From contig JAEDEG010000047.1 in the NCBI GenBank assembly GCA_016293435.1, forward strand, positions 1 through 18,597: 18,597 bases of DNA, given 5' to 3'. Position numbers and translations under genes: made by a program. The notes below the pieces were generated by a model. The model saw only the letters and a program-made list of their open reading frames with translations, did not search any database and was not told the DNA's origin. This document shows, one piece after another, positions 1 to 7,775 of the stretch (its first letter is position 1; every line of letters begins with the position of its first letter). The DNA comes from Clostridia bacterium. Lineage in GTDB: Bacteria; Bacillota; Clostridia; UMGS1810.

Positions 1-54
1 TAGAGCGCATGACTGTTAATCATGATGTCGCTGGTTCGAGCCCGGCATCAGGAG
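1..54 (+). tRNA. tRNA-Asn (anticodon GTT), 5' end cut off by the window edge
   Basis: The 3' part of a tRNA is visible. The end of the D-arm is at 1-6. The anticodon stem is 8-12 (CATGA) paired with 20-24 (TCATG). The 7-base loop CTGTTAA has anticodon GTT at 15-17, which reads Asn codons. A five-base variable region (25-29) follows. The T-stem is 30-34 with 42-46 around loop TTCGAGC, and the 3' acceptor strand ATCAGGA is at 47-53 with discriminator G at 54. CCA is not encoded. The 5' acceptor strand and most of the D-arm lie outside the window. Confidence 0.93.
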
Positions 55-56
55 TG

Positions 57-96
57 AAAAAAATACGGACTATCAAATGATGGTCTGTATTTTTTT
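57..96 (+). terminator. Intrinsic terminator of the tRNA-Asn transcript, probably bidirectional
   Basis: An 11-bp stem with two G-U pairs (64-74 with 79-89) closes on the loop AAAT. It is preceded by an A-run and followed by a run of T. Because the A-run becomes a T-run on the other strand, the same hairpin can also end the minus-strand regulator gene whose stop codon is at 181. I found no better terminator for that gene in 97-180. Confidence 0.82.
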
Positions 97-180
97 ATTT
101 CAATGCGACTTCAAATTATCATTTTTATTGCATGTACACCGCAGATATCAACACATGAAGAAGTCAAATTTCTTATATGC

Positions 181-990
181 TTAATATGTTTCTGATTTTC
201 GGTATTTTTGGGGAGAAATTCCCACTTTCTTTTTGAATATTCTGCTGAAATAGTAGGGGTCGGCATATCCGATTTTGGATGCAATTTCACATATACTGCT
301 GTGAGTTGTTTCAAGCATTATGCATGCTACATTTATTCGCCGCGAAATTATGTAGTCAAGCGGAGAAACGTTTGTATGCTTTTTAAAAAGTTTACGATAT
401 TTTGTCAAACTCATGTTTTCAATTCTTGCAAGATCTTCTATTGTCAGATTTTCTGCATAATGAAAGTTTATATGCTGTATAGATTTAAGCGGTATCCTTT
501 TTATACTGTTACCCTTTAGATATCTTGAAGTGAGAGTGATAATTTCAGTCAAAATAGATGCCATTATTTCCGGGCTTTTTTCATCAAGTATCATAAATTC
601 CTGAAAAAGATATTCAAATCTGTCTTTTATAGAAGTGTGTATGCCAATTTGCGACGGCTTGGCAATCGGAAGCTCGTTTGCTTCAATCAATGACCGTGAA
701 TCTCTTCCGCTGAAATGTATAAACAAATACGATGTTTGTCCATCGTTTTCATAGCTGTAGGGGATGTTTGGCTCAAATATAATAAAGTCACCACCGTTAA
801 GTGTTCCGTTAGGCGTTTTGAGCCGACCTTTTTGTAAGTACAAAAAATAAAAATCATGTCTCGACAAATTGCTTACCAAAAAATTGTTGTTGTCCACAAT
901 TCCGGCACAGTTTACACACAACGAAACATCGGTTACCTCCCTGTTAGACTCCGAAGGTATATTGGTAATATAATAATACATATCTTTCAT
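181..990 (-). CDS. AraC-family transcriptional regulator (cupin N-terminus, AraC-type HTH)
   Basis: A 269-residue cytoplasmic DNA-binding regulator. An N-terminal cupin-like sensor (about residues 40-100) contains the 'GGDFIIFEPNIPY' stretch typical of AraC ligand-binding barrels. Residues about 171-269 form the double helix-turn-helix, ending in the family signature IGYADPYYFSRIFKKK followed by 'SPQKYRK'. The start is supported by the near-perfect Shine-Dalgarno AGGAGGTGA (995-1003 on the minus strand). The gene is divergent from the GH123/DUF4091-like glycosidase gene at 1176 across a 185-bp region holding promoters for both, so that gene is its likely target. The inducer is unknown. AraC proteins of this layout usually sense a sugar or oligosaccharide and activate a neighbouring catabolic gene. 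Confidence 0.93.
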   Translation of the reverse strand: MKDMYYYITNIPSESNREVTDVSLCVNCAGIVDNNNFLVSNLSRHDFYFLYLQKGRLKTPNGTLNGGDFIIFEPNIPYSYENDGQTSYLFIHFSGRDSRSLIEANELPIAKPSQIGIHTSIKDRFEYLFQEFMILDEKSPEIMASILTEIITLTSRYLKGNSIKRIPLKSIQHINFHYAENLTIEDLARIENMSLTKYRKLFKKHTNVSPLDYIISRRINVACIMLETTHSSICEIASKIGYADPYYFSRIFKKKVGISPQKYRKSETY

Positions 991-1028
991 AAAATCACCT
1001 CCTGTATTCTAAAAAAAATTACATAACC

Positions 1029-1043
1029 AATTGTACAACAATT
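1029..1043. promoter_or_regulatory. Possible operator: inverted repeat AATTGT-ACA-ACAATT
   Basis: Six-base arms AATTGT and ACAATT lie three bases apart, with the palindrome TTGTACAA inside, directly over the -10 box of the minus-strand regulator promoter. A protein bound here would block that promoter, which would fit autoregulation or another repressor. AraC proteins more often bind direct repeats, so the assignment is weak. The sequence is AT-rich enough for chance symmetry. Confidence 0.25.
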
Positions 1044-1058
1044 TTTACACAAAATCAA
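1030..1058 (-). promoter_or_regulatory. Sigma-A-type promoter of the AraC gene at 181-990
   Basis: On the minus strand a -35 box TTGATT (1053-1058) is separated by 17 bases from a -10 box TACAAT (1030-1035). The predicted start of transcription, near 1023, gives a leader of about 33 bases ending in the strong AGGAGGTGA site. TTGACT at 1059-1064 overlaps this region and could be an alternative -35 box, but it is badly spaced. Confidence 0.55.
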
Positions 1059-1112
1059 TAGTCAATACTTGATTAAATGTTGAAATGTCCATTTTTTTAC
1101 ATTATTTATACA

Positions 1113-1141
1113 TTGCATTTTTGTCGCTAAAATTATATACT
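1113..1141 (+). promoter_or_regulatory. Promoter of the GH123/DUF4091-like glycosidase gene
   Basis: A weak -35 box TTGCAT (1113-1118) stands 17 bases before a good -10 box TATACT (1136-1141). Transcription would start near 1148, about 28 bases before the start codon. The weak -35 suits an activator-dependent promoter. Two copies of TACATT (1098-1103 and 1109-1114), one helical turn apart, abut and overlap the -35 and are candidate half-sites for the divergent AraC protein. The half-site idea is only a suggestion. Confidence 0.55.
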
Positions 1142-1175
1142 TAACAAAAAATTATATGGATGGGAGTAAATAATA

Positions 1176-2840
1176 ATGAAAATTGTAAAACAGATTTCTT
1201 CTCTCGAAAAGGTGAGAAGAGACAGTTCTATGGACTATACCGAAATAAACAGCAAAACCCTTTTGAAGGGCGAGCGTTTTTCATATCAAATAGCAATCGG
1301 CACTTGTGAGCGTATCATAGGCAAGCTTGAGGTAGAATCGGAGCTGAAAAATTATATCAAAATATTTTTTGTAGGCATTGCAGTTATGGATGCTCCCATA
1401 ACCGAAAGCACAGCTTTTGCAGAATCTGACTACATAACCAAAGAACCCGGACTTATGCCTGATATTCTCATCCCCTTAGAAGAAAAAAACAATATATTGA
1501 CTGCATCCGGCGGTGCATCATCTATCTGGATAGAGGTTAATATCCCCCGCGATATCGCTCCGGGAACCTATGATATAAGCATAAAGCTTCGCAGCATGGA
1601 TAATGGGCATACTCAACCCGAGCAGGAATATTTGTTTGAAAAAAATATGCAGCTCGAAATTATCGGTGAAGAAATCATGCCGCAGAGCCTTATTTATACA
1701 AGATGGTTCTATGCCGACTGTATTGCAGACTATCATAAAGTTGAGGTATATTCCGAAGAGCACTGGGATTTGATAGAAAAATACATTAGTCAGGCGGCAG
1801 ATGTGGGTATTAATATGATTCTTGTTCCCGTACACACTCCTCCGCTCGACACAGCCATCGGCACTCAGCGTACCTGCGTTCAGCTTGTCGACATAAAAAA
1901 GAACGCTGATACATATGAATTTTCATTTGGCAAATTCAAAAGATTTGTTGATTTGTGTAAATCATGCGGCATCAAATATTTTGAAATAGCCCACATGTTT
2001 TCGCAGTGGGGAGCAAAATGCGCTCCAAACATCATGGTAGAAGAAAACGGCGAACTGAAGCATATGTTTGGCTGGCATGTGGCGGCAGACAGTGACGAAT
2101 ATGTTAATTTTCTAAAGCAATACATTGCAGCCATTTCAAAAGAGCTCATAGCCGAGGGCATAAGTGAAAATACATATTTCCATATATCCGATGAACCCAC
2201 TATTGAAAATATGGATGGCTATAAGAGAGCTCATGATATCATAAAACCTCTTATAGGAAACGCTAAGTGCTTTGATGCTCTTTCAAACATAGAATTTTAT
2301 GAAAAAGGCCTCGTGGAATGTCCTGTTACCAGCATTTCGCATATGGATCCGTTTCTCGAACACAATATTTCCAATCAGTGGGCATATTATTGCTGCGGCC
2401 CTCAGAGCATATTTACCAACAGCATAATGGCAATGCCTTCATCAAGAGTGCGCATTTTGGGTGTCCTTTTATACAAATATAACATAAAGGGCTTCTTGCA
2501 TTGGGGTCTCAATTTTTATAACGGTGCAACCTCATTTTATCATATCAATCCCTATACAACAACCTCGGCAGACGGAGCATATCCCTCGGGTGACCCGTTC
2601 ATTCTCTATCCCTCCAAGGACGGTGCCTATAACTCTATAAGAGGTAAGATAACCTTTGAGGCTATAGAAGACATAAATATCTGCCGTACTCTCGAAAAAT
2701 ATATAGGCAGAGATGCGGTTATAAAGCTCATTGATTCCGAGGCGGGCAGTGAACTTCGCTTCGACAGTTATCCGGTAGGTAGAGATTATTTACAGAAGCT
2801 GAGAAATAAGATGACACAAATGATAAAAGCACATATCTAA
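1176..2840 (+). CDS. GH123/DUF4091-like glycoside hydrolase, cytoplasmic
   Basis: A 554-residue protein with no signal peptide. Residues 1-165 form a beta-rich N-terminal domain (the 'APGTYDISIKL' strand is typical). From about 172 (YTRWFYADCIADYH) a TIM-barrel-like catalytic domain follows. It carries HISDEP at 336-341, whose adjacent D339-E340 match the Asp-Glu pair used for substrate-assisted cleavage in GH123 beta-N-acetylgalactosaminidases. 'KGFLHWGLNFYN' (438-449) resembles the conserved tryptophan-rich strand near the end of DUF4091 barrels. The start is preceded by GGGAG at a good distance. It is a single-gene unit with its own promoter and terminator, divergent from an AraC regulator. 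By family analogy it removes a terminal, possibly N-acetylated, hexosamine from imported glycans. Most DUF4091 members are untested, so the substrate is uncertain. Confidence 0.8.
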   Translation: MKIVKQISSLEKVRRDSSMDYTEINSKTLLKGERFSYQIAIGTCERIIGKLEVESELKNYIKIFFVGIAVMDAPITESTAFAESDYITKEPGLMPDILIPLEEKNNILTASGGASSIWIEVNIPRDIAPGTYDISIKLRSMDNGHTQPEQEYLFEKNMQLEIIGEEIMPQSLIYTRWFYADCIADYHKVEVYSEEHWDLIEKYISQAADVGINMILVPVHTPPLDTAIGTQRTCVQLVDIKKNADTYEFSFGKFKRFVDLCKSCGIKYFEIAHMFSQWGAKCAPNIMVEENGELKHMFGWHVAADSDEYVNFLKQYIAAISKELIAEGISENTYFHISDEPTIENMDGYKRAHDIIKPLIGNAKCFDALSNIEFYEKGLVECPVTSISHMDPFLEHNISNQWAYYCCGPQSIFTNSIMAMPSSRVRILGVLLYKYNIKGFLHWGLNFYNGATSFYHINPYTTTSADGAYPSGDPFILYPSKDGAYNSIRGKITFEAIEDINICRTLEKYIGRDAVIKLIDSEAGSELRFDSYPVGRDYLQKLRNKMTQMIKAHI

Positions 2841-2853
2841 AATATAAGCTTAT

Positions 2854-2893
2854 AAAACACGAATCCTTTGTTAACTGCAAGGATTCGTGTTTT
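2854..2893. terminator. Strong bidirectional terminator between the glycosidase and PocR-AraC genes
   Basis: A perfect 15-bp inverted repeat (2854-2868 with 2879-2893) encloses a 10-base loop. The stem ends in AAAA on one side and TTTT on the other, so it can terminate in both directions. It lies 13 bases after the glycosidase stop and about 100 bases after the stop of the convergent PocR-AraC gene. The remaining bases up to 2994 hold no gene that I can see. Confidence 0.85.
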
Positions 2894-2994
2894 ATATATT
2901 TGTGTAAAATATTTTATATTGTTTTAGCTCTCACACAAAAGCTGTAAATATTCGCTAAAAAATAAGACCATATGGGTTTTGCCGGTATAAAATG

Positions 2995-3837
2995 TTATAA
3001 AGAAGGATAGTGAGCTTTTTTGTGTGATTTTGCACTGTATCCGAATTTTTTCTTGAAAACCTTGCTGAAATAGTTGTAGTCTGCAAAACCGCATTTTAAA
3101 GATACTTCACTTACTGATAACTTTGTTTCGGATAAAAGGCGTTTGGCTTCTTCAAGCCGTTTGTTTCGAATAAATGTAGAAACACCTTGTCCTGTTTTGT
3201 TTCTGAAAACATCATAAAGAGCAGTTCTGCTCATATTCAAGTGCTTGCATAGTGACTCAACGCTTACGCTGTCAAGGTGTGCTGCTATGTAGTGTTCACA
3301 TTCAAGCATTGTTCTGTCAAACTGCGGTATTAGCATTTCGTTAAGAATTATGTAGCTTATACATGCCTCAAAGATTTTTGCAGACGCCATTATTTCATTG
3401 TAGCTTTTTAGTTTTATGGATTTTGCCACCTTCATAAACTGATTTTCATCAAGGCTGTATTCGCGACAAACGTTTGATATATTCTGATATAGAGTACTCC
3501 TCGATGGAAGGTCTGAAATCTGACCAAACATAATGTAGCCCATAACCCTTCCGCCTTGTTTGAGTGGGGCACAACCCTCCGCAAGTCCTGCGTGACAGGT
3601 GTAGAGGATGAGGTTGCCGGTCTTTTTGCATTCATTAAAAATTTTGATATCGTTTTTAGCACATTGCTCTGCAGTATGTACATAGCTTTTCATTTTTCTG
3701 CAAAAGGCACAATCGTACTGTGGATAAGAGTGAATAAGGTTATGATCTTCATCAAAAATTACAATTTTAATTTTTGTCAGCGAATAAAACGCCTGCATAA
3801 TTTCATCAAGTTTTTCAAAATTAATTTTCATTTCCAT
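2995..3837 (-). CDS. AraC-family regulator with PocR sensory domain
   Basis: A 280-residue regulator (from the start chosen). The first 150 or so residues match a PocR ligand-binding domain: the cysteine-rich entry 'DCAFCRKMKS', the hallmark 'TCHAGLAEGCAPL', then 'GYIMFGQ'. The last 100 residues are an AraC double helix-turn-helix ending in CGFADYNYFSKVFKKKFG. PocR domains are thought to bind small hydrocarbon derivatives, and the namesake controls 1,2-propanediol use. The open frame extends to a TTG at 3879, but AGGA eight bases before the ATG at 3837 favours that ATG. The ATG at 3846 is an alternative. The gene is divergent from the isomerase-kinase-aldolase operon, its likely target, with which it shares a 116-bp control region. 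Confidence 0.88.
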   Translation of the reverse strand: MEMKINFEKLDEIMQAFYSLTKIKIVIFDEDHNLIHSYPQYDCAFCRKMKSYVHTAEQCAKNDIKIFNECKKTGNLILYTCHAGLAEGCAPLKQGGRVMGYIMFGQISDLPSRSTLYQNISNVCREYSLDENQFMKVAKSIKLKSYNEIMASAKIFEACISYIILNEMLIPQFDRTMLECEHYIAAHLDSVSVESLCKHLNMSRTALYDVFRNKTGQGVSTFIRNKRLEEAKRLLSETKLSVSEVSLKCGFADYNYFSKVFKKKFGYSAKSHKKAHYPSL

Positions 3838-3894
3838 AAAAAACATCCTGACTTTCCGTACAAATTTACCAATTTTCAAACATATTTATCTATC

Positions 3895-3922
3895 ATTATA
3901 CCAGAAAAAGAAATATAATCAA
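3895..3922 (-). promoter_or_regulatory. Promoter of the PocR-AraC gene
   Basis: On the minus strand a -35 box TTGATT (3917-3922) lies 16 bases from a consensus -10 box TATAAT (3895-3900). It overlaps the predicted -10 elements of the opposing sugar operon, so the two promoters may compete for polymerase. The leader to the chosen ATG is about 50 bases. Confidence 0.5.
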
Positions 3923-3930
3923 GATATAAT
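3914..3930 (+). promoter_or_regulatory. Tandem -10 elements of the isomerase-kinase-aldolase operon
   Basis: Two consensus TATAAT boxes stand at 3914-3919 and 3925-3930, eleven bases apart. Neither has a recognisable -35 box at 16-18 bases upstream. A good -10 without a -35 is what an activator-dependent catabolic promoter looks like, and the divergent PocR-AraC protein is the obvious candidate activator. The AT-rich context means that one of the boxes may be fortuitous. Confidence 0.45.
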
Positions 3931-3953
3931 TTAAAAATAATAGGAGAGATTGT

Positions 3954-5357
3954 ATGAAAAAACAGACATTTGCTTTATATTTCGGAAATCGTGGATTTAT
4001 GCCGGCAGAGCTTATTGAAGGTGCAAGAGAAGATATGGTAAAGGCAGTGACAGATGCCGGATATGAATATATTATGATGGATAAGGATGCAACCCGTTAC
4101 GGTGCAGTTGAAACCCGTGATGAGGGCAGAATTTATGCAAATTGGCTTAAATCTCACGAGGGGGAATATGACGGTGTAATACTTTGTATGCCTATATTCG
4201 TTGATGAAAACGGTGCTATTGCTGCACTTCAGGATGCAGGTGTGCCGATTTTGATGCAAGCATATCCCGATGAAATAGGAAAGATGGATTTTCAGCACAG
4301 AAGAGATGCGTATTGCGGAAAGTTTTCTGTTACCGATGTTTTTGAGCAATATAGGGTTCCGTATACAGTAATGACACCTCACGTTGTACATCCGCTTTCT
4401 CCTGAATTTGCACAAAATCTTTCTGATTTTGCCGGTGTATGCCGTGTTGTAAACGGTATGAAGCGTTTTACAATCGGTTGTATAGGTGCAAGAACAACCG
4501 CGTTTAAAACAGTTCGTTTTGATGAGCTTACAATGCAAAGACACGGAATTAATGTAGAAAGCTTTGACCTTTCAGAGCTTTTTGAGCTTGTTCGTGCAAA
4601 GTCGGATGATGATGAAAAAGTAGTAGCTAAAAAAGCTGTGTTGGAAAACTATACTGACTTTACAAATGTTCCCGAAGACAAAAAGATAATGCTTTCCAAA
4701 ATCAGTGTAGTTATTGATGAATACATAAAAGAATACCGCCTTGATGCCGTTTCACTCCGTTGCTGGAACGAAATGGAGACATATCTTCGTGTTTGTCCTT
4801 GTGTGCTTATTTCGGAGCTAAATGACAGAGGTATTGTTGCCTCTTGTGAAATAGATATGTGTTCTGCAATAACAATGCGCGCGTTATCACTTGCAACACA
4901 AGGTCCTGCTGCCTGCCTTGACTGGAACAACAACTATGGAAATGACCCTGATAAGGTAATTCTTTTCCATTGCGGTTCAACTGCTCAAAAGCTTATGGCG
5001 GCAAAGGGCACTGTTACATCACATAAAATGTTTGACAAAGGTGACCCGGGAAGCGGATGGGGATCAAATGAAGGAAGAATTGCATCTTTCCCAATGACAT
5101 TTTCCAATTGCAAAACCGAAAATGGAAAAATTACAATCTATTTCAGTGAGGGAGAGTTTACAGAAGATATAATAGAAAAAGAGTTTTTCGGCTGTGGCGG
5201 TGTGGCACACATAGATAATTTACAAAACAAGCTGATAAAGCTTGCAAGAGGTGGCTTCAAACATCATACAACCGTCGCAAACGGTCATGTAAAAGCAATT
5301 TTAGAAGAAGCTTTCAAATATTACCTTGGTTATGATGTTGTAAGCATTGAGGTGTAA
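3954..5357 (+). CDS. L-fucose/L-arabinose isomerase family protein
   Basis: A 467-residue cytoplasmic protein, first gene of the sugar operon, with GGAGAG upstream of the ATG. It has the layout of fucose-isomerase-type aldose-ketose isomerases: two Rossmann-like N-terminal domains (to about 170, then 171-320) and a C-terminal beta-barrel part. Candidate metal ligands are E273 in RCWNEME, E299 or D301 in CEIDMCSA, and one of H437, H438 or H445 in FKHHTTVANGH. These correspond in kind and order to the Glu-Asp-His set of FucI. It is well short of classical FucI (about 590 residues), so it belongs to the short, mostly uncharacterised branch. The reaction is expected to be aldose to ketose, feeding the kinase just downstream. 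The exact sugar cannot be read from the sequence; L-fucose or a related sugar is the best guess. Confidence 0.82.
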   Translation: MKKQTFALYFGNRGFMPAELIEGAREDMVKAVTDAGYEYIMMDKDATRYGAVETRDEGRIYANWLKSHEGEYDGVILCMPIFVDENGAIAALQDAGVPILMQAYPDEIGKMDFQHRRDAYCGKFSVTDVFEQYRVPYTVMTPHVVHPLSPEFAQNLSDFAGVCRVVNGMKRFTIGCIGARTTAFKTVRFDELTMQRHGINVESFDLSELFELVRAKSDDDEKVVAKKAVLENYTDFTNVPEDKKIMLSKISVVIDEYIKEYRLDAVSLRCWNEMETYLRVCPCVLISELNDRGIVASCEIDMCSAITMRALSLATQGPAACLDWNNNYGNDPDKVILFHCGSTAQKLMAAKGTVTSHKMFDKGDPGSGWGSNEGRIASFPMTFSNCKTENGKITIYFSEGEFTEDIIEKEFFGCGGVAHIDNLQNKLIKLARGGFKHHTTVANGHVKAILEEAFKYYLGYDVVSIEV

Positions 5358-5359
5358 TT

Positions 5360-6829
5360 ATGATTATAGGCGGACTTGATGTCGGAACAACAGGCTGCAA
5401 GCTGACGGCATATGATGATAAGGGGAATTTTATATACAATTCATATAAGGAATATGAGGTCAGCCGACATAGCGGTGAACACGAATTTGATGCGTCGGTT
5501 ATTTTTGATGCTGTGTGTGAGGTTATAAAGGATACGACACAAAAGTGTGAACTTTCTGCAATAGGAGTTACCACTTTTGGTGAAAGCTTTATTGCTTTGG
5601 ATGAAAATGATAATGTGTTGATGCCTTCAATGTTGTATACAGACCCAAGAGGGGAAGAGGAGCGTAAAATGCTTTGTGAAGCATTGGGCGAAGAAAAAAT
5701 CACATATATCTCGGGAGTTAAGCCTCACCAGATGTACAGTCTACCCAAGATAATGTGGATAAAAAACAACCGTCCCGAGGTTTTTGCAAAGATAAAACGT
5801 ATTATGCTGATGGAGGATTATATTGTATATAAACTTACGGGAAACGCATATATAGACTATTCGCTGGCGGCACGAACAATGGCATTTGATATACGAAATA
5901 AATGCTGGAGTGATGAAATATTTGATGCGGCGGGAATAGATAAAAAGCTTTTGTCTGCTCCTGTTGCTGCGTTTAATATTGCAGGTGAAATAAAAGCGGA
6001 AATTTCAGAAAAATTAGGAATTAAAAATTGTATTAAAATCGTAAACGGTGCACACGACCAGGTTGCTGCAGCTGTTGGGTCGGGCGTTTTTGAGGTTGGA
6101 CAGGCGGTTGACGGAACCGGTACGGTTGAATGTGTGACACCTGTGTTTGATAAAATTCCCGAATCCGAAAAGCTGTATGCTGAGGGGTATTCAGTGGTTC
6201 CCTATGTGTTTGAAGGCACTTATGTGTGCTATGCACTTTCTTTTACCGGAGGTGCAGCATTAAAGTGGTTTCGTGATAATTTTTCAAAAGATAAATCCTA
6301 TGCAGAGCTTGACTCTGCGGTAAAGGATGAGCCAAGCGGTATTTTGATTTTGCCGCATTTTGCAGGCGCAGCAAATCCGTATATGGACAACGGCTCAAAG
6401 GCGGCAATGATAGGAATTACTCTTGAACACACAGACGCTGATATATATAAGGCTCTTATGGAAGGCGTTACATATGAAATAATGACTAATATTGAGCACC
6501 TTGAGAGCTTTGGAATAAAACCCGAAAAGCTTTATGCAACGGGCGGCGGAGCTTCATCTGATGTGTGGCTGCAGATTAAGGCAGATATCTTAAACCGACC
6601 TGTAACCGCTTTGCTTGCCAAGGAGGCAGGGGCTTGCGGAACATGCATGATGGCAGGTGTGGCGATAGGAATATACAAGGATTTGTATGAGGCAAAGTCG
6701 GCTTTTGTAAAGGAAAAGGAAACTTTTATTCCTAATTTTGACAATGCCAAAAAATATAAAAAGTGTTATAATGTCTATAAAAAAATATATGATGCTGTAA
6801 GACCGATTGCTGCAGATATTGATAGATAA
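5360..6829 (+). CDS. FGGY-family carbohydrate kinase (ketose kinase)
   Basis: A 489-residue sugar kinase of the xylulokinase/fuculokinase/rhamnulokinase family. It starts two bases after the isomerase stop, with GAGGTG upstream, so the genes are cotranscribed and perhaps translationally coupled. Visible family features are the N-terminal phosphate loop GGLDVGTTGCKL (4-15), the catalytic aspartate D233 in GAHDQVAAAVGSG, the second phosphate segment DGTGTVE (251-257), and the C-terminal nucleotide-binding ATGGGASSDVW followed by GACGTCMMAG. It should phosphorylate the ketose made by the preceding isomerase, using ATP, in the cytoplasm. FGGY kinases with different substrates look alike, so I give no gene symbol. 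Confidence 0.9.
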   Translation: MIIGGLDVGTTGCKLTAYDDKGNFIYNSYKEYEVSRHSGEHEFDASVIFDAVCEVIKDTTQKCELSAIGVTTFGESFIALDENDNVLMPSMLYTDPRGEEERKMLCEALGEEKITYISGVKPHQMYSLPKIMWIKNNRPEVFAKIKRIMLMEDYIVYKLTGNAYIDYSLAARTMAFDIRNKCWSDEIFDAAGIDKKLLSAPVAAFNIAGEIKAEISEKLGIKNCIKIVNGAHDQVAAAVGSGVFEVGQAVDGTGTVECVTPVFDKIPESEKLYAEGYSVVPYVFEGTYVCYALSFTGGAALKWFRDNFSKDKSYAELDSAVKDEPSGILILPHFAGAANPYMDNGSKAAMIGITLEHTDADIYKALMEGVTYEIMTNIEHLESFGIKPEKLYATGGGASSDVWLQIKADILNRPVTALLAKEAGACGTCMMAGVAIGIYKDLYEAKSAFVKEKETFIPNFDNAKKYKKCYNVYKKIYDAVRPIAADIDR

Positions 6830-6845
6830 AGGAAAAGGTGAAAAT

Positions 6846-7763
6846 ATGTTAGTAAGTTTGAAAGAAATTTTAAAGGTTGCAGAGGCAAAGAAATGTGCTA
6901 TTGGCTCGTTCAATACACCAAATCTTGCAAGCATGAGGGCTGTTATCGGCGCGGCAGAAGAACAGAAAATGCCTGTTATCATAATGCATGCTCAAATTCA
7001 TGACGAAATGAATATATGCAAAATTGAAGAGATTGCTCCAATTATGCTTTTTATGGCAGAAAAGGCGGCTGTGCCTGTGTGCGTACATCTTGACCACGGA
7101 ACAGATATGTCTTATGTTAAAAGAGCCTTGGATTTAGGCTTTACATCCGTAATGTACGATGGTTCGGAGCTTGAACGTGAAATGAATTATGCCAACACTT
7201 CGATTGTGGTTGAAATGGCGAGAAAACACGGAGCTTCTGTTGAGGCGGAAATTGGCTCTATGGGTGCCAGAGAAGGCGGCGGTGCCGGTGGCGAGAGTGT
7301 ATATACAGACCCGAATGATGCAAAGGATTTTGCCGAAAAGACCGGTATTGATGCACTTGCTTGTGCGTTCGGTACAGCTCACGGGCTTTATAAAAAAGCT
7401 CCCAAGCTGGATTTTGAAAGACTCAAGAAAATAGGACAAATGGTTTCGATTCCGCTGGTAATGCACGGAGGAAGCGGTGTTAATCCTGCCGATTATATAA
7501 AATCAATAAAGCTCGGAATTAGAAAAATTAACTGCTATACCTATATGGCAAAGGCAGGCGGTACAGCTGTGGATGCACTGAAAAAGGATATGCTTTACCA
7601 CGATATTGAGCTTGCAGCAACCGCGGCAATGCGTGAAGATGCAAAAAAATCAATAGGGTTTTTCTCGATGCCCGAAAGTCCGGAATATGCCAAATATAGC
7701 AGTGCATCTTCGGATGAAGTAAACGAAATTGTTAAAAGAGTTATTGAATCTATAAAAAAATAA
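6846..7763 (+). CDS. Class II fructose/tagatose-bisphosphate-type aldolase
   Basis: A 305-residue zinc aldolase of the class II FBP/TBP (GatY/KbaY) family. The catalytic Asp and first zinc histidine are D83 and H84 in HLDHG. YDGS (104-107) and EAEIG (133-137) follow. The other zinc ligands are H179 in GTAHG and H207 in MHGGSG, and RKINCYT supplies phosphate contacts. The frame is open from 6807, overlapping the kinase, but AAGGAAAAGGTG just upstream of the ATG at 6846 fixes the start, 16 bases after the kinase stop. It would cleave the sugar phosphate made by the kinase into DHAP and an aldehyde. This is not the FucA/AraD fold usually paired with fucose isomerase and kinase, which makes the pathway atypical. 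Confidence 0.9.
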   Translation: MLVSLKEILKVAEAKKCAIGSFNTPNLASMRAVIGAAEEQKMPVIIMHAQIHDEMNICKIEEIAPIMLFMAEKAAVPVCVHLDHGTDMSYVKRALDLGFTSVMYDGSELEREMNYANTSIVVEMARKHGASVEAEIGSMGAREGGGAGGESVYTDPNDAKDFAEKTGIDALACAFGTAHGLYKKAPKLDFERLKKIGQMVSIPLVMHGGSGVNPADYIKSIKLGIRKINCYTYMAKAGGTAVDALKKDMLYHDIELAATAAMREDAKKSIGFFSMPESPEYAKYSSASSDEVNEIVKRVIESIKK

Positions 7764-7775
7764 TTTTCTTTGTAA

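Noticed and set aside
1..96. tRNA-Asn at the window edge as a possible integration site for a mobile element
   Set aside because: No integrase or phage-like gene and no second copy of the tRNA 3' end was noticed downstream; the following genes are ordinary regulators and enzymes.
108..176. Inverted GACTTC / GAAGTC pair downstream of the first AraC gene
   Set aside because: Only six bases separated by a long AT-rich interval, without a T-run; too weak for a terminator or a site.
1098..1114. TACATT pair as a firm AraC operator
   Set aside because: Short, AT-rich and partly overlapping the -35 box; kept only as a suggestion under the promoter entry.
3838..3879. TTG start for the PocR-AraC protein
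   Set aside because: No clear Shine-Dalgarno precedes the TTG, whereas AGGA is well placed before the ATG at 3837.
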